Shown here: one piece after another, positions 23,893-32,249 of the stretch
How positions within the stretch are numbered: the stretch's first letter is position 1
Layout: the number at the start of each line of letters is the position of its first letter
Assembly (NCBI RefSeq): GCF_001425165.1
Contig: NZ_LMDU01000001.1
Location: 1,439,554 to 1,503,553 of the forward strand
DNA from: Pelomonas sp. Root405
GTDB taxonomy: Bacteria; Pseudomonadota; Gammaproteobacteria; Burkholderiales; Burkholderiaceae_C
DNA length: 64,000 nt
Direction of reading: 5' to 3'
The notes under the pieces: generated by a model
Seen by the model: only the letters and a program-made list of their open reading frames with translations
Database searches by the model: none
What the model was told of the DNA's origin: nothing
Program-made: the position numbers and the translations under genes

Positions 23893-25398
23893 ATGGCCCC
23901 TGGCAACACCCGCATTGCGACTGGCATCCCCGGCTTGGACGATGTCCTGCACGGCGGGTTGAGCCCCGGGCGGCTGTACCTGATCGACGGTTCGCCGGGC
24001 ACCGGCAAGACGACGCTGGCGCTGCAGTACCTCATGCATGGCGCACTCAATGGTGAGCGCACCCTGTATGTGACGCTGGGCGAAACCGCGGCCGAGTTGC
24101 GCAACAGCGCCGAGTCACATGGCTGGGACCTGAGCGGCATCGAGCTTGTCGAGCTCGTCGTCGACGAGGGCGATTTGCTCGGCGACACCGACCTAACGAT
24201 GTACCACCCGTCGGAGGTGGAGCTGGGTGAGACCACCAAGCGCGTGCTGCAGGCCGTGGAGCGCTACAAGCCCACGCGCATGGTGCTGGACTCGCTCTCC
24301 GAGCTGCGCCTGCTGGCCCAGACCTCGCTGCGCTACCGCCGCCAGATCCTGGCGCTCAAGCAGTTCTTCAGCGGCCGGGGTTGCACCGTGCTTTTCCTGG
24401 ACGACCGGTCGGGCGATGGCATCGACACGCAGGTCCACAGCATTGCCCACGGCGTGATCGCGCTGGAGCGCACGCTGCCGGCCTATGGCCCGGCGCTGCG
24501 GCAGCTGCACGTCACCAAGTTCCGCGGCAGCGACTTCGTCAGCGGCAACCATGACCTGCGGCTGGGGCGCGGCGGGCTGCAGGTGTTTCCGCGCCTCACG
24601 CCCAGCGATCACGGCAAGCCCTACCAGCGTGACGTGGTGCCGAGCGGCGTGCCGGCGCTGGACGAGCTGCTGGGCGGCGGCACCGAGCGCGGCACCGCGA
24701 CGCTGCTCATCGGCCCGGCGGGTTCGGGCAAGTCCACCATCGCGGCGCAGTACGCCGTCACGGCCGCCCGCCGCGGTTCGCATGCGGTCATCTTCACTTT
24801 CGAGGAGTCGCGCACCCTGCTGCTCGACCGGCTGGCCAGCATCGGCCTGCGGGTCGAGGAGGGCAGCGGGCCCGGCCAGGTGGCCGTGCGCCGCCTTGAC
24901 CCGGCCGAGGTGCTCCCGAGCCAGTTCACCAACATCGTGCGCCATGCCGTCGAGAACGACGGCGCCACCGTCGTCGTCATCGACAGCCTGAATGGCTATA
25001 TGAATGCAATGCCCGAGGAAAGGGCCCTGACCGTGCAGCTGCATGAGCTGTTGAGCTATCTGAACAACCACGGCGTGGCGACCTTCCTGGTCGCGGCACA
25101 GTCCGGCATGCTCGGCATGAGCATGCGCAACCCGGTCGACACCAGCTATCTGGCCGATGCGGTGATGCTGTTCAGGATGTACGAGCATGCTGGCTCGGTG
25201 CGCAAGGCTGTCTCGGTGGTCAAGAAGCGCAGCGGCCCGCACGAAGACACCATTCGCCAGCTCTGGTTTGCGCCGGACGGTGTCCATCTGAGCCCGCCGC
25301 TGACGCATCTGCGCGGCGTGCTGGGAGGCGTTCCCGTCGAACTGGAGACAGGCCGGCACGAGGCAGAGTCCGAAGATGCTGGTTCAGGAAGACGCTGA
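23893..25398 (+). CDS. KaiC-like double-domain ATPase
   Basis: 501 residues from the ATG at 23893 (GGAG 5 bases upstream); an in-frame GTG at 23839 is the alternative. Two RecA-like KaiC domains, each with a Walker A: GTGKTT near residue 36 and GPAGSGKST near 274. The catalytic Glu pair is intact in the second domain (F303-E304-E305) but reads L-G-E at 62-64 in the first. The KaiC phosphosites S431/T432 align with T417-S418 here, so a hydroxyl pair is kept. KaiC relatives outside cyanobacteria act as timers or signalling switches. The neighbours are a stressosome and hybrid kinases, not kaiA/kaiB. Confidence 0.9.
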   Translation: MAPGNTRIATGIPGLDDVLHGGLSPGRLYLIDGSPGTGKTTLALQYLMHGALNGERTLYVTLGETAAELRNSAESHGWDLSGIELVELVVDEGDLLGDTDLTMYHPSEVELGETTKRVLQAVERYKPTRMVLDSLSELRLLAQTSLRYRRQILALKQFFSGRGCTVLFLDDRSGDGIDTQVHSIAHGVIALERTLPAYGPALRQLHVTKFRGSDFVSGNHDLRLGRGGLQVFPRLTPSDHGKPYQRDVVPSGVPALDELLGGGTERGTATLLIGPAGSGKSTIAAQYAVTAARRGSHAVIFTFEESRTLLLDRLASIGLRVEEGSGPGQVAVRRLDPAEVLPSQFTNIVRHAVENDGATVVVIDSLNGYMNAMPEERALTVQLHELLSYLNNHGVATFLVAAQSGMLGMSMRNPVDTSYLADAVMLFRMYEHAGSVRKAVSVVKKRSGPHEDTIRQLWFAPDGVHLSPPLTHLRGVLGGVPVELETGRHEAESEDAGSGRR

Positions 25399-26938
25399 CC
25401 GCTCCTACAGCGAACGGGTCATCGTCATGGCGCCGACGGCGCGCGACGGCGACGTCACACGCAAGCTGCTTGCCGAAGCCCGCATCGAGGTCGTGCTGGC
25501 CACCGGCTGGCGACACGTCGAGGCGCTGATCGACGAGGGCGCCGGCGCGGTGATGCTGACCGACGTCAACTTTGCGGAGCCCGGGTTCGCCGTGCTGGTG
25601 GCCGTGCTGGAACGCCAGCCGGGGTGGTCCAACCTGCCGGTGCTGGCGCTTTGCCGCAACGGCCTGGAGACGCCCGCGCTGCGCGAGGCCCGGCTGCGCA
25701 ATGTGACGACACTGGACCGGCCGACATCGATGCGCGCCATGGTCAGCGCCGTGCGCACCGCGCTGCGCGGCCGACGCTGGCAATACCAGATCCGCGACCA
25801 GATCGACTCCCTGGTACGGGCCGACCGCTCGCTGCGCCTGGCCGACCAGCGCAAGGACGAGTTCCTTGCCACGCTGGCCCACGAGCTGCGCAACCCGCTG
25901 GCGCCCATCCGCACCGGCCTGCAGCTGCTGGCGCGGCCCGTGCAGGACCCGGCCCGTGTCGAGAGCGTCATGCGCATGATGGACAGGCAGATGAGCCAGC
26001 TGCTGCGCCTCATCGACGACTTGCTGGAGGTGTCGCGCATCTCGACCGGCAAGCTGGTGCTTCAGCGCGAACCGCTGGACATGCGCCGCGTCGTCGAGAT
26101 GGCGCTGGAAGCATGCCAGCCGCTGATCGAGCGCGGCGGCCACCGCCTGAGCGTGAAGTTGCCCGACGAGGCGCTGTGGGTGGACGGCGACCTGACGCGG
26201 CTGTCGCAGTCGCTGAGCAACCTGCTGAACAACGCGGCCAAGTACACGCCGGACGGCGGCGACATCAGCGTCACGCTGGCCCGTGCCGATGGCGAGGCCG
26301 TGCTGGCCGTGCGCGACAGCGGCGTAGGTCTGCCGCCCGACATGATCGCGCGGGTCTTCGACATGTTTGCCCAGGTCAACCGTTCACTGTCGCGCGCCCA
26401 GGGCGGCCTGGGCATCGGCCTGGCGCTGGTCAGGAGCCTGGTGACCATGCACGGCGGCCGCGTCAGCGCGGCGAGCGCCGGCCCGGGCCAGGGCAGCACC
26501 TTCACCATCGAGCTGCCGCTGGCACCGGAGGACAGCGTGCCCGCGCCGCTGCCTGCTGCTACCGAGCTTGAGCCGGCGCGGCCGGTGCGCATCCTCGTCG
26601 TGGACGACAACGACGATGCGGCCACTTCGCTGGCCATGCTGTTGTCGCTGTCGGGGCACGAAGTCGAGGTCGAGAACAGCGGCCAGGCCGCGCTGCAGAA
26701 GGCCGCGGACTTCCGGCCCCAGGCCATCTTCTGTGACCTGGGCATGCCGGGCATGGGTGGGCACGAATTTGCGACGCGGCTGCGCCAGGACGAGCGCTTT
26801 TCGTCCACGCTGCTGGTGGCGCTGACGGGCTGGGGCTCAGAGGAAGACAAGAAGCGCTCGCGCGCCGCGGGCTTCGATGCCCACCTGACCAAACCGGCTG
26901 GCGTGGATGCGGTGTCGGCACTGCTGGCAGCGCTCTAG
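25376..26938 (+). CDS. hybrid histidine kinase with receiver-like N-terminus
   Basis: 520 residues. N-terminal domain of about 125 residues folded like a receiver (RVIVMAPTARDGDVTRKLL, DRPTSMRAMVSAVRTAL) but lacking a clear acidic pocket, so a pseudo-receiver is likely. HisKA with H169 in LATLAHELRNPLAPI, HATPase with NNAAKYTPDGG, RDSGVGLP and GGLGIGLALVRSLV, and a C-terminal receiver with D454 in FCDLGMPGMGG. It overlaps the KaiC-like gene by 23 bases, so both are probably made together. KaiC proteins are known to signal through kinases such as SasA, which also has a KaiB-like N-terminal domain. Confidence 0.9.
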   Translation: MLVQEDADRSYSERVIVMAPTARDGDVTRKLLAEARIEVVLATGWRHVEALIDEGAGAVMLTDVNFAEPGFAVLVAVLERQPGWSNLPVLALCRNGLETPALREARLRNVTTLDRPTSMRAMVSAVRTALRGRRWQYQIRDQIDSLVRADRSLRLADQRKDEFLATLAHELRNPLAPIRTGLQLLARPVQDPARVESVMRMMDRQMSQLLRLIDDLLEVSRISTGKLVLQREPLDMRRVVEMALEACQPLIERGGHRLSVKLPDEALWVDGDLTRLSQSLSNLLNNAAKYTPDGGDISVTLARADGEAVLAVRDSGVGLPPDMIARVFDMFAQVNRSLSRAQGGLGIGLALVRSLVTMHGGRVSAASAGPGQGSTFTIELPLAPEDSVPAPLPAATELEPARPVRILVVDDNDDAATSLAMLLSLSGHEVEVENSGQAALQKAADFRPQAIFCDLGMPGMGGHEFATRLRQDERFSSTLLVALTGWGSEEDKKRSRAAGFDAHLTKPAGVDAVSALLAAL

Positions 26939-27062
26939 CGTCGGGGCGTCCGGCGCTGGCCATCGCACCCAGCGCGGCGTCGGTAATGACGAAGGGGCGC
27001 CGCGCCAAAACCACGCAGAATCCCCGCCAAGCCGAAGATGCGGTGGATTGGAGAGAGACGAG

Positions 27063-29864
27063 ATGACGATCAAGCTGGATGGGTGGGTGCCGCGAAGCCT
27101 GGGCATCGCCCTGCTGGGCCTGGCCCTGGGTGCGGCCCAGGCGCAACCTGCCGTCAAGGCCAAGCCGGCCGCGACCAAGGTGGCGGCGGCGGCCCCCACC
27201 GTGGTGGCCATTCCCGAGCGCGTGCGGGAACTGGCCGGCATCGAGGAATACCGCCTGCCCAACGGTCTGCAGGTCCTGCTTTTCCCCGACACGACGCAGA
27301 CGACGACGACCGTCAACATCACCTACCGCGTCGGCAGCCGCCACGAGGTGGCGGGCGAGTTCGGCATGGCCCATCTGCTGGAACACATGCTGTTCAAGGG
27401 CACCGAGCGGCAGAAGGACATCCCCGGCGCGATGGCCCAGCGCGGCGTGCGCTTCAACGGCACGACGACGGTGGACCGCACCAACTACTTCGCATCGTTC
27501 AATGCGAATGCCGACACCCTGGCCTTCCTGCTCGACCTGGAAGCTGACCGCATGGTCAATAGCCGTGTCGCCAAGGTGGACCTGGACACCGAGATGACGG
27601 TGGTCCGCAACGAATTCGAGCGCGGCGAGAACCAGCCCTTTTCCGTGCTGAATCAGCGTGTGGCCGCCGCGGCATTCGCCTGGCATCCCTATGGCCACGC
27701 CACCATCGGCCCCCGCAGCGACATCGAGAACGTGCCCATCGAGAAGCTGCAGGCCTTCTACAAGCGCTACTACCGGCCCGACAACGCGACGCTCTTCATC
27801 GCCGGCCAGTTCGACAAGCCGGCCACGCTGGCCTTGATCAGCAAGCACTTCGGGGCTCTGCCGCGACCGGCTGCGCCGTTGCCGCAGCCCTACACCGTCG
27901 AGCCGGCCCAGGACGGCGAACGCACGGTGGTCGTGCGGCGCGTCGGCGGCCAGCCCATCTTGCTGGCGAGTTATCACGTGCCGGCCATCACCCACCCGGA
28001 CACGCCGGCACTGATCGTCTATGGCCTGCTGATGAGCCTGCAGCCGAGCGGCCAGCTGTTCAAGCAGCTGGTGGAGCCCAAGCTGGCCGTGGCGGCCGGC
28101 ATCGGCGGCGCGGGCGGGGCCGATCCCGGCACGGTCAGCGCCTTCGCGGCGCTCCCGCCCGATGCCGACGTGGCCAAGATCGAAACCCTGCTGCTGGACC
28201 TGGCCGAAGGCCGCACGGCCAAGCCGTTTGAGGAAAGCGAACTGGTGCGCGTGCGGGACATCGCCGTCAACAGCTACCGCCAGCAGATGAAGAACCCCGA
28301 GGCCCTTATTCAGCAGATCTCGGGCCTGATCGCCGCGGGCGACTGGCGGCTACTGTTCCAGCTGATGGAGGACATTCCGCGCGTCACCCTGGCCGACGTG
28401 GAGCGCGTGCGCGCCGCCTATTTCAGGCCGGCCAACCGCACGCTGGGCCGCTATCTGCCCGCCAGCAGCACCGAGCGCGTCGAGATCCCGGCGGCGCCGC
28501 CGCTGGACCAGCGCCTGGCCGAGCTCAAGGGCCCGCCCAAGGTGGAGGACGGCGAGCAGCTGGAGCCGGTGCCGGCGGTGCTGGAGTCACGCACGACGCG
28601 GGCGACATTGCCCAGCGGCATCAAGCTGCATACGCTCAAGAAGCAGACGCGTGGCAACACGGTGGTGCTGCAGATGCAGCTGCGCTGGGGCGAGCGCGAT
28701 GCCACCTTTGCCCGCAAGGGCACCGGCCTGGTCGGCCAGTTGATGGACGAGGGCAGCGCGAGCTTCACCAAGCAGCAGTTGCAGGATGCGCTGATCAAGC
28801 TGCGTGCCAGCCTCAACATCACCAGCTACGACCAGGGCACTGCCGTCTTCATCAGCGCCGAGCGCGATACGCTGCTGCCGGCGCTGCGCGTGGCGGCCGA
28901 TGTGCTGCGCAAGCCGCGCCTGCCGCAGGACGCCTTCGACCGCGAGATCAAGGCGGCCATCTCCGGCATCGAGGCCTCGCGCCAGGAGCCGAGCGTGCTG
29001 CGCCAGGAGGCCACGCGCGCCCACTACAACAAGGCCCGCGGCGTTTCGCTGGGGCACCCCGACTATGTGATGAGCGTGGACGAGCGCATCGCCGAGTTGA
29101 AGGCGACGACGCTGGACGACGTGAAGCGCTTTTACGCCGATTACTGGAGCGCCAACGACGCCCAGGTCAGCGCCGTGGGCGCCTTGCCTGACGGGCTGGC
29201 CGCCGAGGTCGACAAGCTCTTCGGCGACTGGAAGAAGCCAGCCGCGCCCAAGTACGTGCGGCACATCGAACAGCATGTGGCGGTACCGCCGGCGCGCTTC
29301 GACGCCATCGCGCGGGACAAGGCCAATGCCATCGTGCGGCTGCACCAGACCCTGCCGCTGAACAGCGAGGACCCCGACTATCCGGCGCTGGAGCTGGCCG
29401 CGCACATCTTCGGCGGCGGCGGGCTGGAAAGCCGCGTGTCCGAGCGCGTGCGCCAGAAGGAGGGCCTGACCTATGGCATCGGCTCCAGCCTGTCGGCGGG
29501 CTTCTGGGGCAATGCCGGCAGTTTCGCCATTCAGGCCAGCTATGCGCCGGACAAGCGCGAGCGCGTCATCGCCGTCGTCAAGGAAGAGGTGGCCCGCATG
29601 GCCGCCGAGGGCGTGACGGCGGCCGAGCTGGCGCGCGCCAAGCAGGACATCCTGGAAGGCCGCAAGCAGGGCCGCGCCGACACCGGCGCCCTGGCCGGCG
29701 GGCTGACCAGCCTGGCCGAGCGCGGCGAGACTTGGGGCCATGCGCAGGCCCGCGACGACAAGCTGGCCGCCGTCACCGTCGAGCAGGCCAATGCGGCCTG
29801 GCGCAAACACATCAACGCCGACAATTTCATCATTTCGACAGCGGGCGACTTCAAAAGTCCCTAG
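27063..29864 (+). CDS. secreted M16-family zinc peptidase (pitrilysin-like)
   Basis: 933 residues; the ATG at 27063 gives a signal peptide ending AAQAQ. The inverted zinc motif HxxEH is seen as H104-L-L-E107-H108, followed by the distal Glu region (DTEMTVVRNEFERGENQP). The second half (about 490-933) is a non-catalytic M16 repeat with YGIGSSLSAGFWGNAGSF, the R/Y pair of the C-terminal domain. This one-chain arrangement matches periplasmic M16 proteases that degrade small peptides. The 124-base gap upstream separates it from the signalling cluster. Confidence 0.92.
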   Translation: MTIKLDGWVPRSLGIALLGLALGAAQAQPAVKAKPAATKVAAAAPTVVAIPERVRELAGIEEYRLPNGLQVLLFPDTTQTTTTVNITYRVGSRHEVAGEFGMAHLLEHMLFKGTERQKDIPGAMAQRGVRFNGTTTVDRTNYFASFNANADTLAFLLDLEADRMVNSRVAKVDLDTEMTVVRNEFERGENQPFSVLNQRVAAAAFAWHPYGHATIGPRSDIENVPIEKLQAFYKRYYRPDNATLFIAGQFDKPATLALISKHFGALPRPAAPLPQPYTVEPAQDGERTVVVRRVGGQPILLASYHVPAITHPDTPALIVYGLLMSLQPSGQLFKQLVEPKLAVAAGIGGAGGADPGTVSAFAALPPDADVAKIETLLLDLAEGRTAKPFEESELVRVRDIAVNSYRQQMKNPEALIQQISGLIAAGDWRLLFQLMEDIPRVTLADVERVRAAYFRPANRTLGRYLPASSTERVEIPAAPPLDQRLAELKGPPKVEDGEQLEPVPAVLESRTTRATLPSGIKLHTLKKQTRGNTVVLQMQLRWGERDATFARKGTGLVGQLMDEGSASFTKQQLQDALIKLRASLNITSYDQGTAVFISAERDTLLPALRVAADVLRKPRLPQDAFDREIKAAISGIEASRQEPSVLRQEATRAHYNKARGVSLGHPDYVMSVDERIAELKATTLDDVKRFYADYWSANDAQVSAVGALPDGLAAEVDKLFGDWKKPAAPKYVRHIEQHVAVPPARFDAIARDKANAIVRLHQTLPLNSEDPDYPALELAAHIFGGGGLESRVSERVRQKEGLTYGIGSSLSAGFWGNAGSFAIQASYAPDKRERVIAVVKEEVARMAAEGVTAAELARAKQDILEGRKQGRADTGALAGGLTSLAERGETWGHAQARDDKLAAVTVEQANAAWRKHINADNFIISTAGDFKSP

Positions 29865-29902
29865 CCTTGGCGAGTTCCTCACCCCCTGCACCGGAGACTG
29901 CG

Positions 29903-30325
29903 ATGAAGATCGAGCCCTATCTGTTTTTCGACGGTCGCTGCGAAGAAGCCATCGAGTTCTACCAGCAGGCGTTGGGCGCCAAGGTGGAGTTCATGATGCG
30001 CAACTCCGAAAGCCCCGAGCCGCCGCCGGAAGGCGTGCTGCCACCGGGCTCCGAGGACAAGATCATGCATGCCTCGGTCCACATCGGCGGCGCCCTGCTG
30101 ATGATGTCCGACGGCATGTGCAACGGCGAAGGCAGCTTCAAGGGCTTCTCGCTGTCGCTGGACTGCCCCGATGAAAGCGCCGCGCGCGAGGCCTTCGCTG
30201 CGCTCGCCGATGGCGGGCAGGTGACCATGCCGCTGGGCAAGACCTTCTGGGCACCGCTGTTCGGCATGGTCAATGACCGCTTCGGCGTGGGCTGGATGGT
30301 CGGCGTGTCGCCAGACGCCGAGTGA
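29903..30325 (+). CDS. VOC-family protein (PhnB-like)
   Basis: 140 residues. Starts MKIEPYLFFDGRCEEAIEFYQ, the typical opening of the PhnB/DUF1338-like branch of the glyoxalase/vicinal oxygen chelate fold, and ends with FWAPLFGMVNDRFGVGWMV. Members bind metal or small ligands; the E. coli name PhnB does not reveal a function. The stop overlaps the GTG start of the next gene by GTGA, opening an operon that runs to 33368. Confidence 0.88.
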   Translation: MKIEPYLFFDGRCEEAIEFYQQALGAKVEFMMRNSESPEPPPEGVLPPGSEDKIMHASVHIGGALLMMSDGMCNGEGSFKGFSLSLDCPDESAAREAFAALADGGQVTMPLGKTFWAPLFGMVNDRFGVGWMVGVSPDAE

Positions 30326-30849
30326 AGGCGCCGTACCAGCTGCCCGCGCATCTGAAGGCCGACTGCTCGGCCTGCGTGGCGCTGTGCTGCGTGATCCCGC
30401 CGTTCGACGCGGTGCAGGGCTTCGGCTTCGACAAGCCGGCCGAGACGCCCTGCCAGCATCTTTGCGGCGACCACCGCTGCGGCATCCATGACGCGTTGAT
30501 CGAGCGGAGTTTTGCGGGCTGCGTCGCCTTCGACTGTCTGGGCGCGGGGCAGCGGCTCACTTCACTGGCCGTCGAGCGCTTCGGCAGTGCCGACTGGCGT
30601 GCACGGCCCGAGGTGGCGCGCTGGTTGTTTGCCGCCTACCCGCGCATGCGACAGGCCCAGGAGTGGCTGGCCCGGCTGAGCCTGGCGGCCGCGGCCACCG
30701 GATCGGCAGACTTGCAGGCCGTGGTGGCCGAACTGGAAGCCGAGTCCGCGCAGTGGCCGGACTGGAGCGCCGATGTGCGCGCCGGGTGGCAAGCCCGGGT
30801 GCAGGCAGCGCTCGCGCCTCTCGCCGAGAATCGGGGCTCGATGAGGTGA
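30322..30849 (+). CDS. Cys-cluster protein (YkgJ-like N-terminus)
   Basis: 175 residues starting with GTG at 30322, coupled to the preceding gene. The first 75 residues hold eight Cys: the cluster CSACVALCC, then CQHLCGDHRCGIH and CVAFDC. The CxxCxxxCC pattern resembles the YkgJ zinc or iron-sulfur cluster family, and similar N-terminal segments occur in actinobacterial pentapeptide-repeat proteins. Here the C-terminal half is helical and has no pentapeptide repeats. Function unknown; a metal-binding role is inferred from the Cys spacing. Confidence 0.75.
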   Translation: MKAPYQLPAHLKADCSACVALCCVIPPFDAVQGFGFDKPAETPCQHLCGDHRCGIHDALIERSFAGCVAFDCLGAGQRLTSLAVERFGSADWRARPEVARWLFAAYPRMRQAQEWLARLSLAAAATGSADLQAVVAELEAESAQWPDWSADVRAGWQARVQAALAPLAENRGSMR

Positions 30850-30853
30850 TGCG

Positions 30854-31144
30854 ATGTATGGATTGATAGGCAGCTTCAAGGCTGCGGACGGCCGGCGTGC
30901 CGACCTGATGAAGCTGCTGCTGGCGGAGGCCAGCGCCTTGCCGGGCTGCCTGAGCTATGTGGTGGCCGAGGACCCGGCCGACGAGGTGACCGTCTGGGTC
31001 ACCGAGGTCTGGACCGATGCCGACGCGCACAAGGCGTCACTGCAGTTGCCGGCCGTCAAGGCCGTCATCGCGCAGGCGATGCCGCTGATCGCAGCCTTCG
31101 GCGAGCACCGCGTAACCCGACCCGTGGGCGGCCATGCTCTCTGA
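30854..31144 (+). CDS. antibiotic biosynthesis monooxygenase (ABM) domain protein
   Basis: 96 residues, the usual size of a single ABM/YgiN-like dimeric alpha-beta barrel domain. Features: MYGLIGSFKAADGRRADLMKLL, PGCLSYVVAEDPADEVTVWVTEVW and the final helix with AVIAQAMPLIAAF. Homologues are quinol monooxygenases or heme-degrading proteins; no heme ligand is evident. The gene overlaps the next one by 11 bases. Confidence 0.85.
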   Translation: MYGLIGSFKAADGRRADLMKLLLAEASALPGCLSYVVAEDPADEVTVWVTEVWTDADAHKASLQLPAVKAVIAQAMPLIAAFGEHRVTRPVGGHAL

Positions 31145-31619
31145 GTTCGTCGAGCCGAAATGGCAGCGGCGGCGTGGCATCCGCAAGATCCATGTCGTCG
31201 CGGTGCTGAGCGCCGTGGTGTCGGCTGGCGCCGTGGTGCTGATGTTCAACGAGTTCGGCGTCGTGCAGGGGCCAGGGGGCGGCGAGCGCCAGTTGATCGC
31301 GACCGTCGACCTGCGCCTGGGAACGCCGGCGCTGGCGTTCGAGCGCGGCCAGGCGCGGGCACGCGCAGACCTGGAAGCCGGCCTGCTGAAGTTGCAGCGG
31401 GTGGGGCCGCCGCCGAGCAAGGCCGAGACAGCCCGGGACGCGCGCATGAAGCAGCGCTATGGCGTGGAGTGGGTCAGCCGCAGCGACCAGGCCACGCCGC
31501 TGACCCCGGCCTTTGCGGATGGCTACAACGGCGTGATGCGTGCCGAGATCGAGCGCCGCCACGGCAAAGCCGTCGCCGAGGGCCTGCTGGGCTTTGAGAA
31601 CACGAGGAAGCAACCATGA
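31134..31619 (+). CDS. membrane-anchored protein of unknown function
   Basis: 161 residues with a basic N-terminus (PKWQRRRGIRKIH), one membrane helix (about 20-40) and a soluble C-terminal part predicted periplasmic. No family is recognised. Both ends overlap neighbours (11 bases upstream, ATGA downstream), supporting that it is a real gene of the operon. Confidence 0.65.
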   Translation: MLSEFVEPKWQRRRGIRKIHVVAVLSAVVSAGAVVLMFNEFGVVQGPGGGERQLIATVDLRLGTPALAFERGQARARADLEAGLLKLQRVGPPPSKAETARDARMKQRYGVEWVSRSDQATPLTPAFADGYNGVMRAEIERRHGKAVAEGLLGFENTRKQP

Positions 31620-32248
31620 AGCTGATCGGCATGCTCGATTCCCCCTTCGTGCGCCGCGTCGCGATCTCGATGCGTCTGCTCGGGCTGCCTTTCGAGCATG
31701 CGGCCATTTCGGTGTTCCGAGGCTTCGATGCCTTCCAGCAGATCAACCCGGTCGTGAAAGCGCCCACTTTGGTTTGCGATGACGGCAGCGTGTTGATGGA
31801 CTCGACGCTGATGCTCATCTACGCCGAGGCGCTGGCCGGTCGCAGCCTGATGCCGACGGCACCCGCGGCGCTGGTGCGTGAGCTGCGCCTCATCGGCCTG
31901 GCGCTCGCCGCCTGCGAGAAGACTGCGCAAATCGTCTACGAGCGCGGCCTGCGCCCGGCCGAGAAGCGCCATGAGCCCTGGCTGGAGCGCGTCTCGGGCC
32001 AACTGCATGCGGCCTACGCCGAGCTGGAAGCCGAGCTGGCCGCCCAGCCGCTGGACATCACCGAGGCTGGCATTCGCCAGTCCGGCATCACGGTCGGCGT
32101 GGCCTGGACCTTCACGCAATTCGTGCTGCCGGGCGTGGTGCCGAGCGACGCCTTCCCCCACCTCGTGGCGCACGCGGCGGCCGCCGAAGTGCTGCCGGTC
32201 TTCGCTGCCATTCCCTGCGACGACGTGACGACGCTGCTGGCCCACTGA
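31616..32248 (+). CDS. glutathione S-transferase family protein
   Basis: 210 residues. N-terminal thioredoxin-fold domain with MLDSPFVRRVAISMRLLGLPFEH, the cis-Pro segment VVKAPTLVCDDGSVLMDST and helical C-terminal domain. The S-P-F-V-R-R near the N-terminus marks the catalytic Ser/Cys position as Ser10, so it is of the Ser-type rather than a Cys-type omega enzyme. Substrate unknown. One base separates it from the patatin gene. Confidence 0.9.
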   Translation: MKLIGMLDSPFVRRVAISMRLLGLPFEHAAISVFRGFDAFQQINPVVKAPTLVCDDGSVLMDSTLMLIYAEALAGRSLMPTAPAALVRELRLIGLALAACEKTAQIVYERGLRPAEKRHEPWLERVSGQLHAAYAELEAELAAQPLDITEAGIRQSGITVGVAWTFTQFVLPGVVPSDAFPHLVAHAAAAEVLPVFAAIPCDDVTTLLAH

Positions 32249-32249
32249 C

